29,706 bases of DNA from JAYPUG01 sp038117265 (lineage in GTDB: Bacteria; Pseudomonadota; Alphaproteobacteria; UBA6615). The notes beneath the pieces were generated by a model. It did no database searches. It worked only from the letters and a program-made list of their open reading frames with translations, and had not been told where the DNA came from. The stretch covers positions 1 to 29,706 of the forward strand of contig JAYOFO010000030.1 of assembly GCA_038117265.1 (NCBI GenBank), written 5' to 3'. Shown piece after piece: positions 16,716 through 24,638 of the stretch (the first letter of the stretch is position 1; the number at the start of each line of letters is the position of its first letter). Made by a program: the position numbers and the translations under genes.

Positions 16716-18584
16716 CTAGCCGCCGATCCCGGCAATCTGGCGCATATGGGCCAGCAATTCCAAAGTCGGCTCGCCGTCGGCCGGCAGGCCGAGTTCGCGC
16801 TGGTACTCGCGGATGGCGTCGCGGGTTTGCGGGCCGACGGCGCCGTCCGGGGTGCCGGGCCGGAATCCCAGCGTCGTCAGCAGCGTCTGGATCTGGACGA
16901 TCTGATCGCGGACGGGAGGAATCGATGCGGGCCGATCCGCCGCTGCCGGCTCCGGCGCGGTGCGGGGGGCGGCCGCGGGGATCGGTGCGACGGGTTTGGG
17001 GGCGCGCGCGATGTTCTTCGCGATGAAGTCGGAGACGTCGCGGTTCACCTTGGCACGCTCTTCGGGCGTCAGCCGTGCGGCGACCTGGTCGGCGCGGTCG
17101 CCGGCACGGGAATCGCCGTTGGCGTCGGCGATCCGGTACCAGTAATACGCCTCGGTCAGGCTGTCGCGCGCGACCGGCGTGGTGGCCAGGATGTTCGCCA
17201 GCGAGGATTGCGCCTCGCGCACGTTCGAATTCGCCCCGCGGCGAAGCCAGCGCAGCGCCTCGTCGGGATCGCGCGCGATTCCCCGGCCCGCGGCATAGGC
17301 CGCGGCCAGCGCGTACTGGGCGCCGCCGTGCCCCTTGCCGGCCGCGCTGTGGAACCAGATCAGCGCTTCGACCGGGTCGGCCTCCACGCCGCGCCCCGAA
17401 TCGTAGAGGACACCCAGATTGTATTGGGCGCTGACGAGGCCCTGAGCCGCGGCCTCGCGCAGCCATTTCGCTGCCGCGCCGTAGTCGAGCGGCACGCCGC
17501 GTCCGACCAGGTATCGGCTGGCCAGGGCGCTCTGTGCCGTCCGGTCGCCGGCCGCCGCCTGGGCGCGCAGGGCCGCGATCTCGGGCGTGTCACCGCCTTC
17601 GCGATTGGGCGACGCATTCGCAGGTGCCGCCGCTTCGACCGGCGGGGTGGACAGTTCGGGTAAGGGCAACCGTGCGAAGGCATCTTCGGGTGCCTCGGCG
17701 GGCGTTTCGGGTCGCGTCGGCGGTGCGGGCGGCGATACCGAAGCCGTCGGCGGCACCGACGCCGGCACCGATGCAGGCGTGCTGGCAGGCGCGGTCGTGT
17801 CCCGGTCCGGCGCGCCCGTCGCGGCGGGCATGACCGGCGTCGCGAGTTCCAGCCAGACGAACACCACGATCGCGATCGCCGTCGCGATCAGCAACCCGGC
17901 GATCAGCAGCAGGTAGACGGGGCGCGAGCGCTTGGTCTCCTCGGCGAAAGGGGGATAACCGGTTTGCCCGGCGGCCTCGTCCGGCAGCCCGGAACGGGGG
18001 CCGTCGTCCAACAGGGCCGCGAGTTCCGAACGCACGACGTGATCGGCCGACTCGAGGTCGGAATCGGTGGGTGCGTCGGGTTCGAACCCGTCACCGTTGG
18101 ATTCGTCGCCGGCCGCGTCCGATGCATCTGCGAACGCGGCCATGCTGGCCACGTTGCCGTCATCCGCCTCGCGGGCAATGTCGGCTGCGCCGGTGTCGGT
18201 TTCCGGTTCCGGCAGCGATGGTGCGTGTGTGCCGCGTGCCGTGGCATCGGCCGCGTCCACGACGGCCTTTTCGAGTTCGTGCAACCGCCGCTCCATAGCG
18301 ACGATCGAATTCTGGACCGGTTCGAGCTGGGCGAAGATGCGTGCGTTGTGGTCGGCCACGCGCGCCTCGAGCGATTCGAGGATTGCGCCTAAATCCGCTT
18401 CGGATGCGGGATCGTCTGCTGGCGCGGCATCGCCTGCCGCCGCCGCACGCGGTACGTGCGCCCCCAGAATGAGTTCGTCGACCCAGACCCCGATCGGCCG
18501 ATCGGCCGCCTTCGCGGCACGCGATGCCGCGTCGCGTGCGTTCTCGTCGACGCCTTTTACGGTCCAGGATTTCGAGCGCGCCAT
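16716..18584 (-). CDS. PodJ-like polarity protein: head, coiled coil, membrane span, Sel1 repeats, peptidoglycan-binding domain
   Basis: The 622-aa protein has the domain order of Caulobacter PodJ, the polar organelle development factor. Residues 5-40 (SWTVKGVDENARDAASRAA ... IGVWVDELIL) match the short conserved PodJ N-terminus, which looks ribbon-helix-helix-like. A coiled coil (about 64-112) and an acidic disordered linker follow, then one membrane span at 223-245, a Pro/Thr-rich periplasmic stretch, Sel1-like repeats (about 335-490) and a PG_binding_1 domain at about 558-615 (LLTTLGFRPGTPDGAVGPQTRDAIREYQRELGL). The cytoplasmic part is far shorter than in Caulobacter PodJ, so the coiled-coil platform is reduced. 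Orientation should be N-terminus in, C-terminus periplasmic. Two smaller genes just upstream share the head. A polar role is inference. Confidence 0.8.
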   Translation of the reverse strand: MARSKSWTVKGVDENARDAASRAAKAADRPIGVWVDELILGAHVPRAAAAGDAAPADDPASEADLGAILESLEARVADHNARIFAQLEPVQNSIVAMERRLHELEKAVVDAADATARGTHAPSLPEPETDTGAADIAREADDGNVASMAAFADASDAAGDESNGDGFEPDAPTDSDLESADHVVRSELAALLDDGPRSGLPDEAAGQTGYPPFAEETKRSRPVYLLLIAGLLIATAIAIVVFVWLELATPVMPAATGAPDRDTTAPASTPASVPASVPPTASVSPPAPPTRPETPAEAPEDAFARLPLPELSTPPVEAAAPANASPNREGGDTPEIAALRAQAAAGDRTAQSALASRYLVGRGVPLDYGAAAKWLREAAAQGLVSAQYNLGVLYDSGRGVEADPVEALIWFHSAAGKGHGGAQYALAAAYAAGRGIARDPDEALRWLRRGANSNVREAQSSLANILATTPVARDSLTEAYYWYRIADANGDSRAGDRADQVAARLTPEERAKVNRDVSDFIAKNIARAPKPVAPIPAAAPRTAPEPAAADRPASIPPVRDQIVQIQTLLTTLGFRPGTPDGAVGPQTRDAIREYQRELGLPADGEPTLELLAHMRQIAGIGG

Positions 18585-18694
18585 GCTGCGGTCCCGCCTG
18601 TCCTTCGAAGAGCCGTTTCCGCGCTGTGCACGGAAACATGGCTACAGATCATATTACCGTGGTCGCCGATTTCCAGCTTGCCGGTGGGTGGCGA

Positions 18695-19258
18695 TCAGTC
18701 GCGCCCGAACAGGCGACCGAGAAGTCCGCTGCCGGAATCCGATGTCCGGCTCGGGCGCGCCTGCGCCCCCTTGTCGGTATCCTCGATCCGGTCGAGGCGT
18801 TCGGACAGGCGCATCATCGCGCGTTCGACCGGTGCGGTCGAAGCGCCCGTGCGCGACTTCATGTCATCGATCTGCGATCCCAGCTCGTTCACCTTCTCGG
18901 CGATCGGCCGGATCGTCTCGGAGGTCCGGTGCTCGGATTCCTCGATGCGGGTCGCGAGCTTATGGATGCTTTCGAGGACCGCCTCCGGGGCGAGGGCCGG
19001 TGGCCCGCCGGTGGTCCCGCCATTGACGCCCGGGCTCTCGCGCACCGGTTCGGCATGCGAGCTCGCCGCGGCCCGAACGCCATCGTCGAGGGATTCGTCA
19101 TGGCCGCGCTTCGAACGCAGCTCTTCCGACGCCGCCGCGAGGATCGTCTGCGAAAGCCAGCGCCCGACATTCACCCCCTGCTTGCGAGCGTCGATCTTCG
19201 CTGCCTCGCGCGCCTCGGGGTCGACGCCTTTAACGCTCCATGGAGAATTCGTCGCCAT
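18695..19258 (-). CDS. Small soluble paralogue of the PodJ-like head, with coiled coil
   Basis: The 187-aa protein opens SPWSVKGVDPEAREAAKID ... GVNVGRWLSQTILAA, nearly the PodJ N-terminal signature, and closely resembles the heads of both neighbours. A low-complexity linker (about 55-95) leads to a coiled coil at about 95-165 (EAVLESIHKLATRIEESEH, IAEKVNELGSQIDDMKS, RAMMRLSERLDRIEDTD) that resembles the coiled coil of the PodJ-like protein. It ends in a short amphipathic segment GLLGRLFGRD that could touch a membrane or partner. It has no signal peptide or membrane span. It lies 110 bp upstream of the PodJ-like gene on the same strand. I know no named family for it; a role in polarity or in regulating the PodJ-like protein is inference. 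Confidence 0.75.
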   Translation of the reverse strand: MATNSPWSVKGVDPEAREAAKIDARKQGVNVGRWLSQTILAAASEELRSKRGHDESLDDGVRAAASSHAEPVRESPGVNGGTTGGPPALAPEAVLESIHKLATRIEESEHRTSETIRPIAEKVNELGSQIDDMKSRTGASTAPVERAMMRLSERLDRIEDTDKGAQARPSRTSDSGSGLLGRLFGRD

Positions 19259-19613
19259 CGGTTGCCGTCAGTTTGCCGGTTCGTCCTGTATGGCCAACGA
19301 TAGGACCAAGTAAGTCGAAGAATCGAACGCGGTCATACGATTCTCCAATCGGTGATTTCCGGAGGTGTTCGCAGGGCCGTGCACGCACATGAGCGGTACT
19401 CGTGCATCTTTTTCACCAGGATGAAAATAGCAAAGTTTGCAATATCGTTGATTCGACGGGGGTCTGAACCGGTCGGTATGACGGCGGCCAACGCGTTCGC
19501 CCGACGGTTTGGGGTCACGGGTCAGAGGGGGTCGGCCGAACGCCGGCACACCCTCGAAAAGCGGGCGCCATACGCAAGGTCATAAAGGCTCTACCGGTAT
19601 GGCTCGCTGTGTA
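19259..19613. other. 355-bp non-coding gap with lower GC and three GANTC sites
   Basis: No convincing gene is seen. A 93-codon minus-strand frame (19268-19549) has unlikely composition and no family resemblance. The gap is visibly AT-richer than its surroundings, especially 19405-19455, and holds GANTC at 19320-19324, 19339-19343 and 19450-19454. It should contain the promoter of the 187-aa coiled-coil gene, but I could not assign hexamers. Confidence 0.4.
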
Positions 19614-19979
19614 TTAATTCCCGGATTTCTGCGATTTCTCGAGTGCTTCCAGGCGCCCGGAGAGGTGCTCGATCGATCCCTGCAAGGCGGCAATCCGTGT
19701 CTGCATATGGTGTTCGCCGGTGCGCAGGATTTCCGCAATTCGCGCCACGGGATCGTCGTCCCGTGCATCGCCGGGTTTGTTCTTTTTGGCGGCCGGCCGG
19801 TCATACCCCGTTCTGCCATCGCCCATCGCCGCGGCTTCGAGGATACGGGCGTTGAGCCAATCGCCGATCGACAGTCCGGCGGCCTCGGCCTCTGCCTTGG
19901 CGTGCGCGCGCGCCTCGTCGCTGACGCCGCGCAGGTTCCATGTGGCGGTCTTGGCCTTGGGGTGTGGTTTCGCGTTCAT
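19614..19979 (-). CDS. Smallest paralogue of the PodJ-like head, with short coiled coil
   Basis: The 121-aa protein carries the shared head at residues 11-51 (TATWNLRGVSDEARAHAKAEAE, then GLSIGDWLNARILEAAA), a short Gly/Lys/Asp-rich linker, and a C-terminal coiled coil at about 82-115 (IAEILRTGEHHMQTRIAAL, then GSIEHLSGRLEALEKSQ). It has no signal peptide or membrane segment, so it is cytoplasmic. In the shared head the W, the G before V(S/D), the A-R pair and the GxW-L pattern are conserved among all three neighbours. A TATACT box lies about 45 bp upstream of its start, so it may have its own promoter. Function unknown. Confidence 0.72.
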   Translation of the reverse strand: MNAKPHPKAKTATWNLRGVSDEARAHAKAEAEAAGLSIGDWLNARILEAAAMGDGRTGYDRPAAKKNKPGDARDDDPVARIAEILRTGEHHMQTRIAALQGSIEHLSGRLEALEKSQKSGN

Positions 19980-20023
19980 GACAGTTGGTTTCCGCTCGAC
20001 CTTGTGTGCGATTCACGCACCCA

Positions 20024-20029
20024 AGTATA
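20024..20029 (-). promoter_or_regulatory. Possible -10 box for the 121-aa head-domain gene
   Basis: On the minus strand TATACT, close to the sigma-70 -10 consensus, lies 45 bp before the ATG at 19979. About 17 bp further upstream is TGCAAT, a poor -35 match. A GTGCG/CGCAC inverted repeat with GATTC in its loop lies between the box and the gene. Weak evidence. Confidence 0.3.
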
Positions 20030-20117
20030 TTCGCGCCGCCTTCCGCATTGCACTGTCGGGTTCGTGCTCGCGCGACATTCGGGACGCCGGCGGACATCAG
20101 ACGAACGGAGTGAGACC

Positions 20118-21188
20118 ATGGCCAGCAACGTCGCCCTTATCACCGGCGTAACGGGACAGGACGGGGCCTACCTCGCCGAGCTTCTGCTCGGCAAGGGGTA
20201 CGAGGTGCACGGGGTGAAGCGGCGCTCGTCGTCGTTCAACACCGGCCGGATCGACCATCTGTATCGCGATCCGCACGAGCGCGAGGTTCATTTCCACCTT
20301 CACTATGGCGACATGACGGATGCGACGAACCTAATTCGCCTGATCCAGGAAGTGCAGCCAACCGAGATTTACAACCTCGCGGCGCAGAGCCATGTGCAGG
20401 TCAGCTTCGAGACCGCGGAGTACACCGCCAACGCCGATGCGCTGGGAACCCTTCGCCTGCTCGAGGCGATCCGCATCTTGAAGCTCGAGGACCGGTCGCG
20501 CTTCTACCAAGCCTCGACCTCCGAGCTGTACGGCAAGGTGCAGGAAACGCCCCAGAAGGAAACGACGCCGTTCTACCCCCGCAGCCCGTATGCGGCAGCG
20601 AAGCTCTATGGCTACTGGATCACCGTGAACTATCGCGAGGCCTACGGGATGCATGCCTCGAACGGCATCCTGTTCAACCATGAGAGCCCGACCCGCGGCG
20701 AGACGTTCGTGACCCGCAAGATCACCCGTGCCGTCGCGGCCATCGAGCTCGGCCTCCAGTCGAAGCTGTTCCTCGGCAATCTCGATGCCAAGCGCGACTG
20801 GGGGCATGCCCGCGACTATGTCGAGGGGATGTGGCGCATCATGCAGCGCGACACGCCCGACGATTATGTGCTCGCCACCGGCGAGACCCATGCGGTGCGC
20901 GAGTTTGTCGAACTCGCCTTCGCCGAGGTGGGACGCACCATCGAATGGCAGGGCAGCGGCGTCGAGGAGGTCGGGCGCGACGCCGCGAGCGGTGACGCGC
21001 TGGTCGCCATCGATCCGCGCTATTTCCGGCCGACCGAGGTCGACCTGCTGCTCGGCGATCCGGCCAAGGCGAAGCGCCTGCTGGGATGGCAGCACACAAC
21101 GCCGTTTCCCCAGCTCGTCAAGGAGATGGTCGCGGCCGACCTGGAACTGATGCGCCACGAGAAGGACGTGCATCGCAGCTTCGACTGA
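20118..21188 (+). CDS. gmd: GDP-mannose 4,6-dehydratase
   Basis: The 356-aa enzyme converts GDP-D-mannose to GDP-4-keto-6-deoxymannose, precursor of GDP-fucose, GDP-rhamnose and GDP-perosamine. It shows the NADP-binding GVTGQDGAYLAELLL at 10-24, the Gmd-specific VKRRSSSFNTGRIDHLY, NLAAQSHVQVSFE, the catalytic segment ASTSELYGKVQETPQKE, YAAAK, and FNHESPTRGETFVTRKITRA. The ATG at 20118 has GGAG 7 nt upstream; the much longer frame to 19509 is antisense to the neighbouring gene. It is isolated: no reductase (fcl, rmd), perosamine synthase or glycosyltransferase lies in the window, so the final sugar cannot be told. Confidence 0.96.
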   Translation: MASNVALITGVTGQDGAYLAELLLGKGYEVHGVKRRSSSFNTGRIDHLYRDPHEREVHFHLHYGDMTDATNLIRLIQEVQPTEIYNLAAQSHVQVSFETAEYTANADALGTLRLLEAIRILKLEDRSRFYQASTSELYGKVQETPQKETTPFYPRSPYAAAKLYGYWITVNYREAYGMHASNGILFNHESPTRGETFVTRKITRAVAAIELGLQSKLFLGNLDAKRDWGHARDYVEGMWRIMQRDTPDDYVLATGETHAVREFVELAFAEVGRTIEWQGSGVEEVGRDAASGDALVAIDPRYFRPTEVDLLLGDPAKAKRLLGWQHTTPFPQLVKEMVAADLELMRHEKDVHRSFD

Positions 21189-21197
21189 GGGGCCATC

Positions 21198-21226
21198 TTG
21201 CGGCGTGCCCCGGCAGGCGCGATATA
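21198..21226 (+). promoter_or_regulatory. Promoter of the tRNA-Gln gene
   Basis: TTGCGG (21198-21203) and GATATA (21221-21226) are separated by exactly 17 bp, and the -10 box lies 18 bp before the first base of the tRNA. The arrangement fits a sigma-70 promoter with a short tRNA leader. Confidence 0.55.
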
Positions 21227-21244
21227 GGTCTCACGAACCGGCAT

Positions 21245-21318
21245 TGGGGCGTAGCCAAGCGGTAAGGCATCGGGTTTTGATCCCGTGATCGCAGGTTCGA
21301 ATCCTGCCGCCCCAGCCA
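21245..21318 (+). tRNA. tRNA-Gln (anticodon TTG)
   Basis: The acceptor strands TGGGGCG (21245-21251) and CGCCCCA (21308-21314) pair fully, with discriminator G and an encoded CCA at 21316-21318. The anticodon arm CGGG-TTTTGAT-CCCG presents TTG, and the T arm carries GGTTCGAATCC. The 74-nt length including CCA is normal for tRNA-Gln. It stands alone between gmd and tctC. A GC-rich GCCCGC/GCGGGC hairpin follows at 21353-21369 without a T-tract. Confidence 0.96.
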
Positions 21319-21467
21319 GTCCCCCCGAATTCGACCGAACTCCGCGCGCGCGGCCCGCCGCGTGCGGGCGGACTCCGCTTGCGGCAACATCTTGCCTTAT
21401 ATAAGAGTCGAGATGCGTTGATGCGAGTTCAGGAAGTGCGTGATCGAAAATAGGGGAGGAACCCGCC

Positions 21468-22403
21468 ATGACGACAAAGCGTAGGTACACACCCGGCAAG
21501 GCGCTTGCCCTTGCCGCCAGCCTGTTGGGGTCGGTTGCCGCGTTCGGCACGGCCAGTGCAGAGAACTTTCCCGACAAGCCCATCACCTTCATCGTTCCGT
21601 ATTCGCCCGGCGGCGGGTCGGACCAGCAGGCGCGCCGGCTGCAGCCCGGTCTCGAGAAGGCGCTCGGCGTTGAGGTGCGCATTGTCTACAAGACCGGCGG
21701 CGGCGGCGCGGTCGGCTTCAGCGAGCTGTGGCGCTCCAAGGCCGACGGCTACACGATCTCCAACGTCGTGGTTCCCAACATCGTCATCTCGTCGAAGGGC
21801 GAAGGCGTCGGCTTCAAGCCGGCTGAGTTCTCCTATATCGGCATGACCGAGCGGGCCGTCGGCGCGCTGATGGTGCCCAAGAACAGTCCGTACAAGTCGC
21901 TCAAGGACTTCGTGGCCGCGGCCAAGGCGAACCCGGGCAAGCTGACCGTCGCGGGCGTCGGCAGCACCGGCGCGGCGAACTATGGCGAGCTGGCCAAGAT
22001 CCTCGGGATCGATACGGCCTACGTGCCGGTTTCCGGCGGCGTCGGCAAGATGCTGCCGATGCTGCAGGGCAACCATGTCGATGCCGGCATGACCGCGTCC
22101 TCGCATGCGGTGAAGAACGCCGCGACGCTGGACACGCTGGTGATCGCGGGTCCCGAGACCTCGGGCTCACTGCCGGGCGTCCCGAACCAGCCGGAATGGT
22201 CCTACATCACGACCTGGGGCATCATGGCGCCTCCGGGAACGCCGGCCGACCGGGTGGCGATCCTCAACAAGGCGCTGCTCGAGGCGACCGCCGACGCCAA
22301 CGTCAAGGATCTGATCGTCAAGGGCGGACTGTCGCCGATGCGTCAGACCCCGGCGGAGGCCAAGGCCTACGTCGAGGCCGCGGTCAAGAAGTTCGCGGAA
22401 TAG
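21468..22403 (+). CDS. tctC: Tripartite tricarboxylate transporter solute-binding protein (TctC/Bug family)
   Basis: The 311-aa periplasmic protein has a signal peptide ending at ASA/ENF (about residue 31) and the family opening FPDKPITFIVPYSPGGGSDQQARRL, followed by ALGVEVRIVYKTGGGGAVGFSEL. It binds a carboxylate and delivers it to the TctA-TctB membrane complex. The ligand of this member is unknown; family members bind citrate, terephthalate, nicotinate and others. GGGGAGGA lies 7 nt before the ATG, an excellent ribosome site. An AT-rich stretch with TTATATAAG at 21397-21405 could hold the promoter. It is the first gene of a three-gene operon and is followed by a large hairpin. Confidence 0.94.
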   Translation: MTTKRRYTPGKALALAASLLGSVAAFGTASAENFPDKPITFIVPYSPGGGSDQQARRLQPGLEKALGVEVRIVYKTGGGGAVGFSELWRSKADGYTISNVVVPNIVISSKGEGVGFKPAEFSYIGMTERAVGALMVPKNSPYKSLKDFVAAAKANPGKLTVAGVGSTGAANYGELAKILGIDTAYVPVSGGVGKMLPMLQGNHVDAGMTASSHAVKNAATLDTLVIAGPETSGSLPGVPNQPEWSYITTWGIMAPPGTPADRVAILNKALLEATADANVKDLIVKGGLSPMRQTPAEAKAYVEAAVKKFAE

Positions 22404-22418
22404 CACGTTCGCGGCTCG

Positions 22419-22456
22419 GATATCCCCGGCGCCGGGCTTCCGGCGCCGGGGATATC
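22419..22456 (+). repeat. 17-bp perfect inverted repeat between tctC and tctA
   Basis: GATATCCCCGGCGCCGG is followed by the loop GCTT and its exact reverse complement, giving a very stable 17-bp hairpin 16 bp after the tctC stop. There is no T-tract on either side, so it is not a standard terminator. A likely role is to protect the tctC message from 3' decay, or to cause partial termination, so that binding protein exceeds the membrane subunits. Confidence 0.8.
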
Positions 22457-22576
22457 GGCGTGACCGGCGCGGCAACGGCGTCCGCGCCGGTTCCGGACTC
22501 AAGTCCACCCGCCGCATGAGCCGCGCGACCGCGCCGCCCGGACAGTGAACCACTCGATCCTGTTGGGACGTTCAAG

Positions 22577-24088
22577 ATGATCGAAGGCCTGATGCAGGCG
22601 CTGACGCCGTCCTACCTGCTCTGGATGACGGTCGGCGTGATGATCGGTATGGTGGTCGGGACCCTGCCGGGCCTGACGGCCACCATGGGTACGGCGCTGC
22701 TGGTGCCCTTCACCTTCGCCCTGCCGCCCGGTGCCGGCGTCGCCATGCTGGGCGGGCTCTATGTCTGCGCGATGTTCTCCGACGCCATTCCGGCGGTGCT
22801 GGTGAACACGCCGGGAACGCCGGCGGCGATGGCGACGGCCTTCGACGGCCATCCCATGGTCCTGCAAGGACGCGGCCAGGAAGCGATCGTGGCGTCCTGT
22901 TTTAGTTCGGCGATCGGCACCCTGTTCGGCGCCGCATGCTACCTGCTGCTAGCTTGGCCGATGATCACTATCGCGCTCAAGTTCGGCCCGTCTGAGTTCT
23001 TCTGGCTGGGTGTGTTCGCGCTGACCATCATCGGCAGCCTGGCCGGGGACTCCGTCCTCAAGGGGCTGGCCGGCGGCGCGATCGGCCTGCTGATCAGCGC
23101 CGTCGGGATCAGCCACGGCAACGAGCTGTCGCGCTTTACCTTCAATGTGCCTGAGCTGCGCGGCGGCGTGTCGCTGGTCGCGGCGCTGATCGGTGTCTTC
23201 GCCATCCCGCAGGTCCTCTCGATGGTCGCGGAGATGCGCAAGAAGGAGTTCATCGCCGAGTACAAGCCGCGGCGGGGCGATACGCTCAAGACGATCCGGA
23301 AAGTGCTTGCGCACCCGGTGCACGTCGTGCGTTCGTCGGTGATCGGCGCATTCATCGGAATCCTGCCCGGTGCGGGCAGCCCGATCGCCGCCCTGGTCTC
23401 GTATAACGAGGCGGTGCGCTGGGCCAAGGACAAGAGCCAGTTCGGCAAGGGCGACCTGCGCGGCGTCACGGCGTCCGAGATCGCCAACAACGCGGCGGCC
23501 CCGGCGGCGATGATCCCGCTGGTCACGCTCGGCGTGCCGGGCTCGGCGCCGGCCGCGGTCATCGCCGGCGCGCTCATGCTGCGCGGCCTGAACCCGGGGC
23601 CGGAGCTGTTCCAGAGCGACGGCACCCTCGTCTTTTCCTTCGGCTGGTCGCTGCTGCTGGCCGGCATCGTGACGTTCATCCTGGGCAGCCTGTTCGCGCC
23701 GCTGCTGGTCCGGATCATCCGCATCCCGCTGCGCCTGCTCGCGCCCCTGATCATGCTGCTGGCCGTCATCGGCGCCTTCGCGATCCGCAACAACATCTTC
23801 GACGTCTACATCATGCTCGGGCTCGGGGTGTTCGTGTTCCTGGTGCGGCGGCTCGGCTTCCATCCCGGGCCGATCGGCCTGGGCCTGATCCTGGGCCCGA
23901 TCATCGAGCCCTCGCTGGTGCAGGCCCTCTACATCTCCGACGCGACGTCGATCGGCCGGGTCTTCTTCACCGGCACGCTCAACATCATCCTCATCGCGCT
24001 TAGCGTCCTGTCGATCGGCTTCGTCGTGTGGACGCGCCACAAGGAGCGGGCGCTGGACGGCATCGCCGATCGGGAAAAGACGGAGTAG
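22577..24088 (+). CDS. tctA: Tripartite tricarboxylate transporter large permease TctA
   Basis: The 503-aa inner-membrane protein carries the TctA signature GTLPGLTATMGTALLVPFTFALPPG at about 31-55 and a second family block near IGILPGAGSPIAALVSYNEAV, which reflects the internal duplication of TctA. About 12 hydrophobic segments are visible. It is the large permease subunit that imports the carboxylate presented by TctC, driven by the ion gradient. The start at 22577 has only a weak ribosome site (GGGAC 10 nt upstream), in contrast to tctC and tctB. It lies 173 bp after tctC and 34 bp before tctB. Confidence 0.95.
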   Translation: MIEGLMQALTPSYLLWMTVGVMIGMVVGTLPGLTATMGTALLVPFTFALPPGAGVAMLGGLYVCAMFSDAIPAVLVNTPGTPAAMATAFDGHPMVLQGRGQEAIVASCFSSAIGTLFGAACYLLLAWPMITIALKFGPSEFFWLGVFALTIIGSLAGDSVLKGLAGGAIGLLISAVGISHGNELSRFTFNVPELRGGVSLVAALIGVFAIPQVLSMVAEMRKKEFIAEYKPRRGDTLKTIRKVLAHPVHVVRSSVIGAFIGILPGAGSPIAALVSYNEAVRWAKDKSQFGKGDLRGVTASEIANNAAAPAAMIPLVTLGVPGSAPAAVIAGALMLRGLNPGPELFQSDGTLVFSFGWSLLLAGIVTFILGSLFAPLLVRIIRIPLRLLAPLIMLLAVIGAFAIRNNIFDVYIMLGLGVFVFLVRRLGFHPGPIGLGLILGPIIEPSLVQALYISDATSIGRVFFTGTLNIILIALSVLSIGFVVWTRHKERALDGIADREKTE

Positions 24089-24122
24089 GCAGCGCGATGC
24101 CCGATGTGACGGAGGAATCCCC

Positions 24123-24596
24123 ATGCAGAGGCTGATGGACCGGGACTTCCTGACGGCGCTGGTGCTGCTCGTCATCGGAGCCGTGTTCTATACGCGCAGC
24201 GGGACCGACACCAAGGATTGGGGCTTTCCCCTGCTCGCGACCTATGTCGTCCTGGCGATCGGGGTGGCGTTCCTCGTTCGCGTCGTCCTGGCGGCCGCTA
24301 TGAAGCGCGCGCCTGATGTGGTCGACGGGTTTCGCGAGAACCGGGTCGTGGTCGTCGACCTGCTCGTGTTCTGTGCGATCGTGCTGGTCTACACCATCGT
24401 TCTGAAGGGGCTCGGCTTCTGGCTGTCCAGCTTCCTGATGCTGACGGCGTCGTCGTACTACCTGACGACGGAACGGACGCGCAGAAACGTCGTGCTGGCG
24501 GTGGTCGTGCCGGTGGCGGTCTGCATCATCGCCTATGTCATCTTCCTGCAGGTCTTCTACGTGCCGCTGCCCGAGGCGGGCTGGTTCATCGACTGA
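24123..24596 (+). CDS. tctB: Tripartite tricarboxylate transporter small subunit TctB
   Basis: The 157-aa protein has four hydrophobic segments (about 9-25, 36-58, 78-108 including LLVFCAIVLVYTIVLKGLGFW, and 120-142), the layout of the small TctB membrane subunit. TctB sequences are poorly conserved, so the call rests mainly on topology, length and place after tctA. GGAGG lies about 8 nt before the ATG. The operon order here is C-A-B rather than the C-B-A order of the classical Salmonella system. It ends 42 bp from the convergent ChaC gene. Confidence 0.9.
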   Translation: MQRLMDRDFLTALVLLVIGAVFYTRSGTDTKDWGFPLLATYVVLAIGVAFLVRVVLAAAMKRAPDVVDGFRENRVVVVDLLVFCAIVLVYTIVLKGLGFWLSSFLMLTASSYYLTTERTRRNVVLAVVVPVAVCIIAYVIFLQVFYVPLPEAGWFID

Positions 24597-24638
24597 ACCG
24601 ACCGGGGGCGCGCGGCGGCCAGGCCGGCACGCCGGCGC

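Noticed and set aside
19268..19549. 93-codon minus-strand open frame in the polarity-cluster gap
   Set aside because: No ribosome site, no recognisable domain, and composition unlike the neighbouring genes.
21353..21369. Hairpin after tRNA-Gln as a terminator
   Set aside because: The GCCCGC/GCGGGC stem has no T-tract on the plus strand, and GC-rich stems of this size are common by chance here.
22949..24175. 408-codon minus-strand open frame opposite tctA
   Set aside because: Its translation is rich in Asp, Arg, Gln and His with no family resemblance, while tctA on the other strand is unmistakable.
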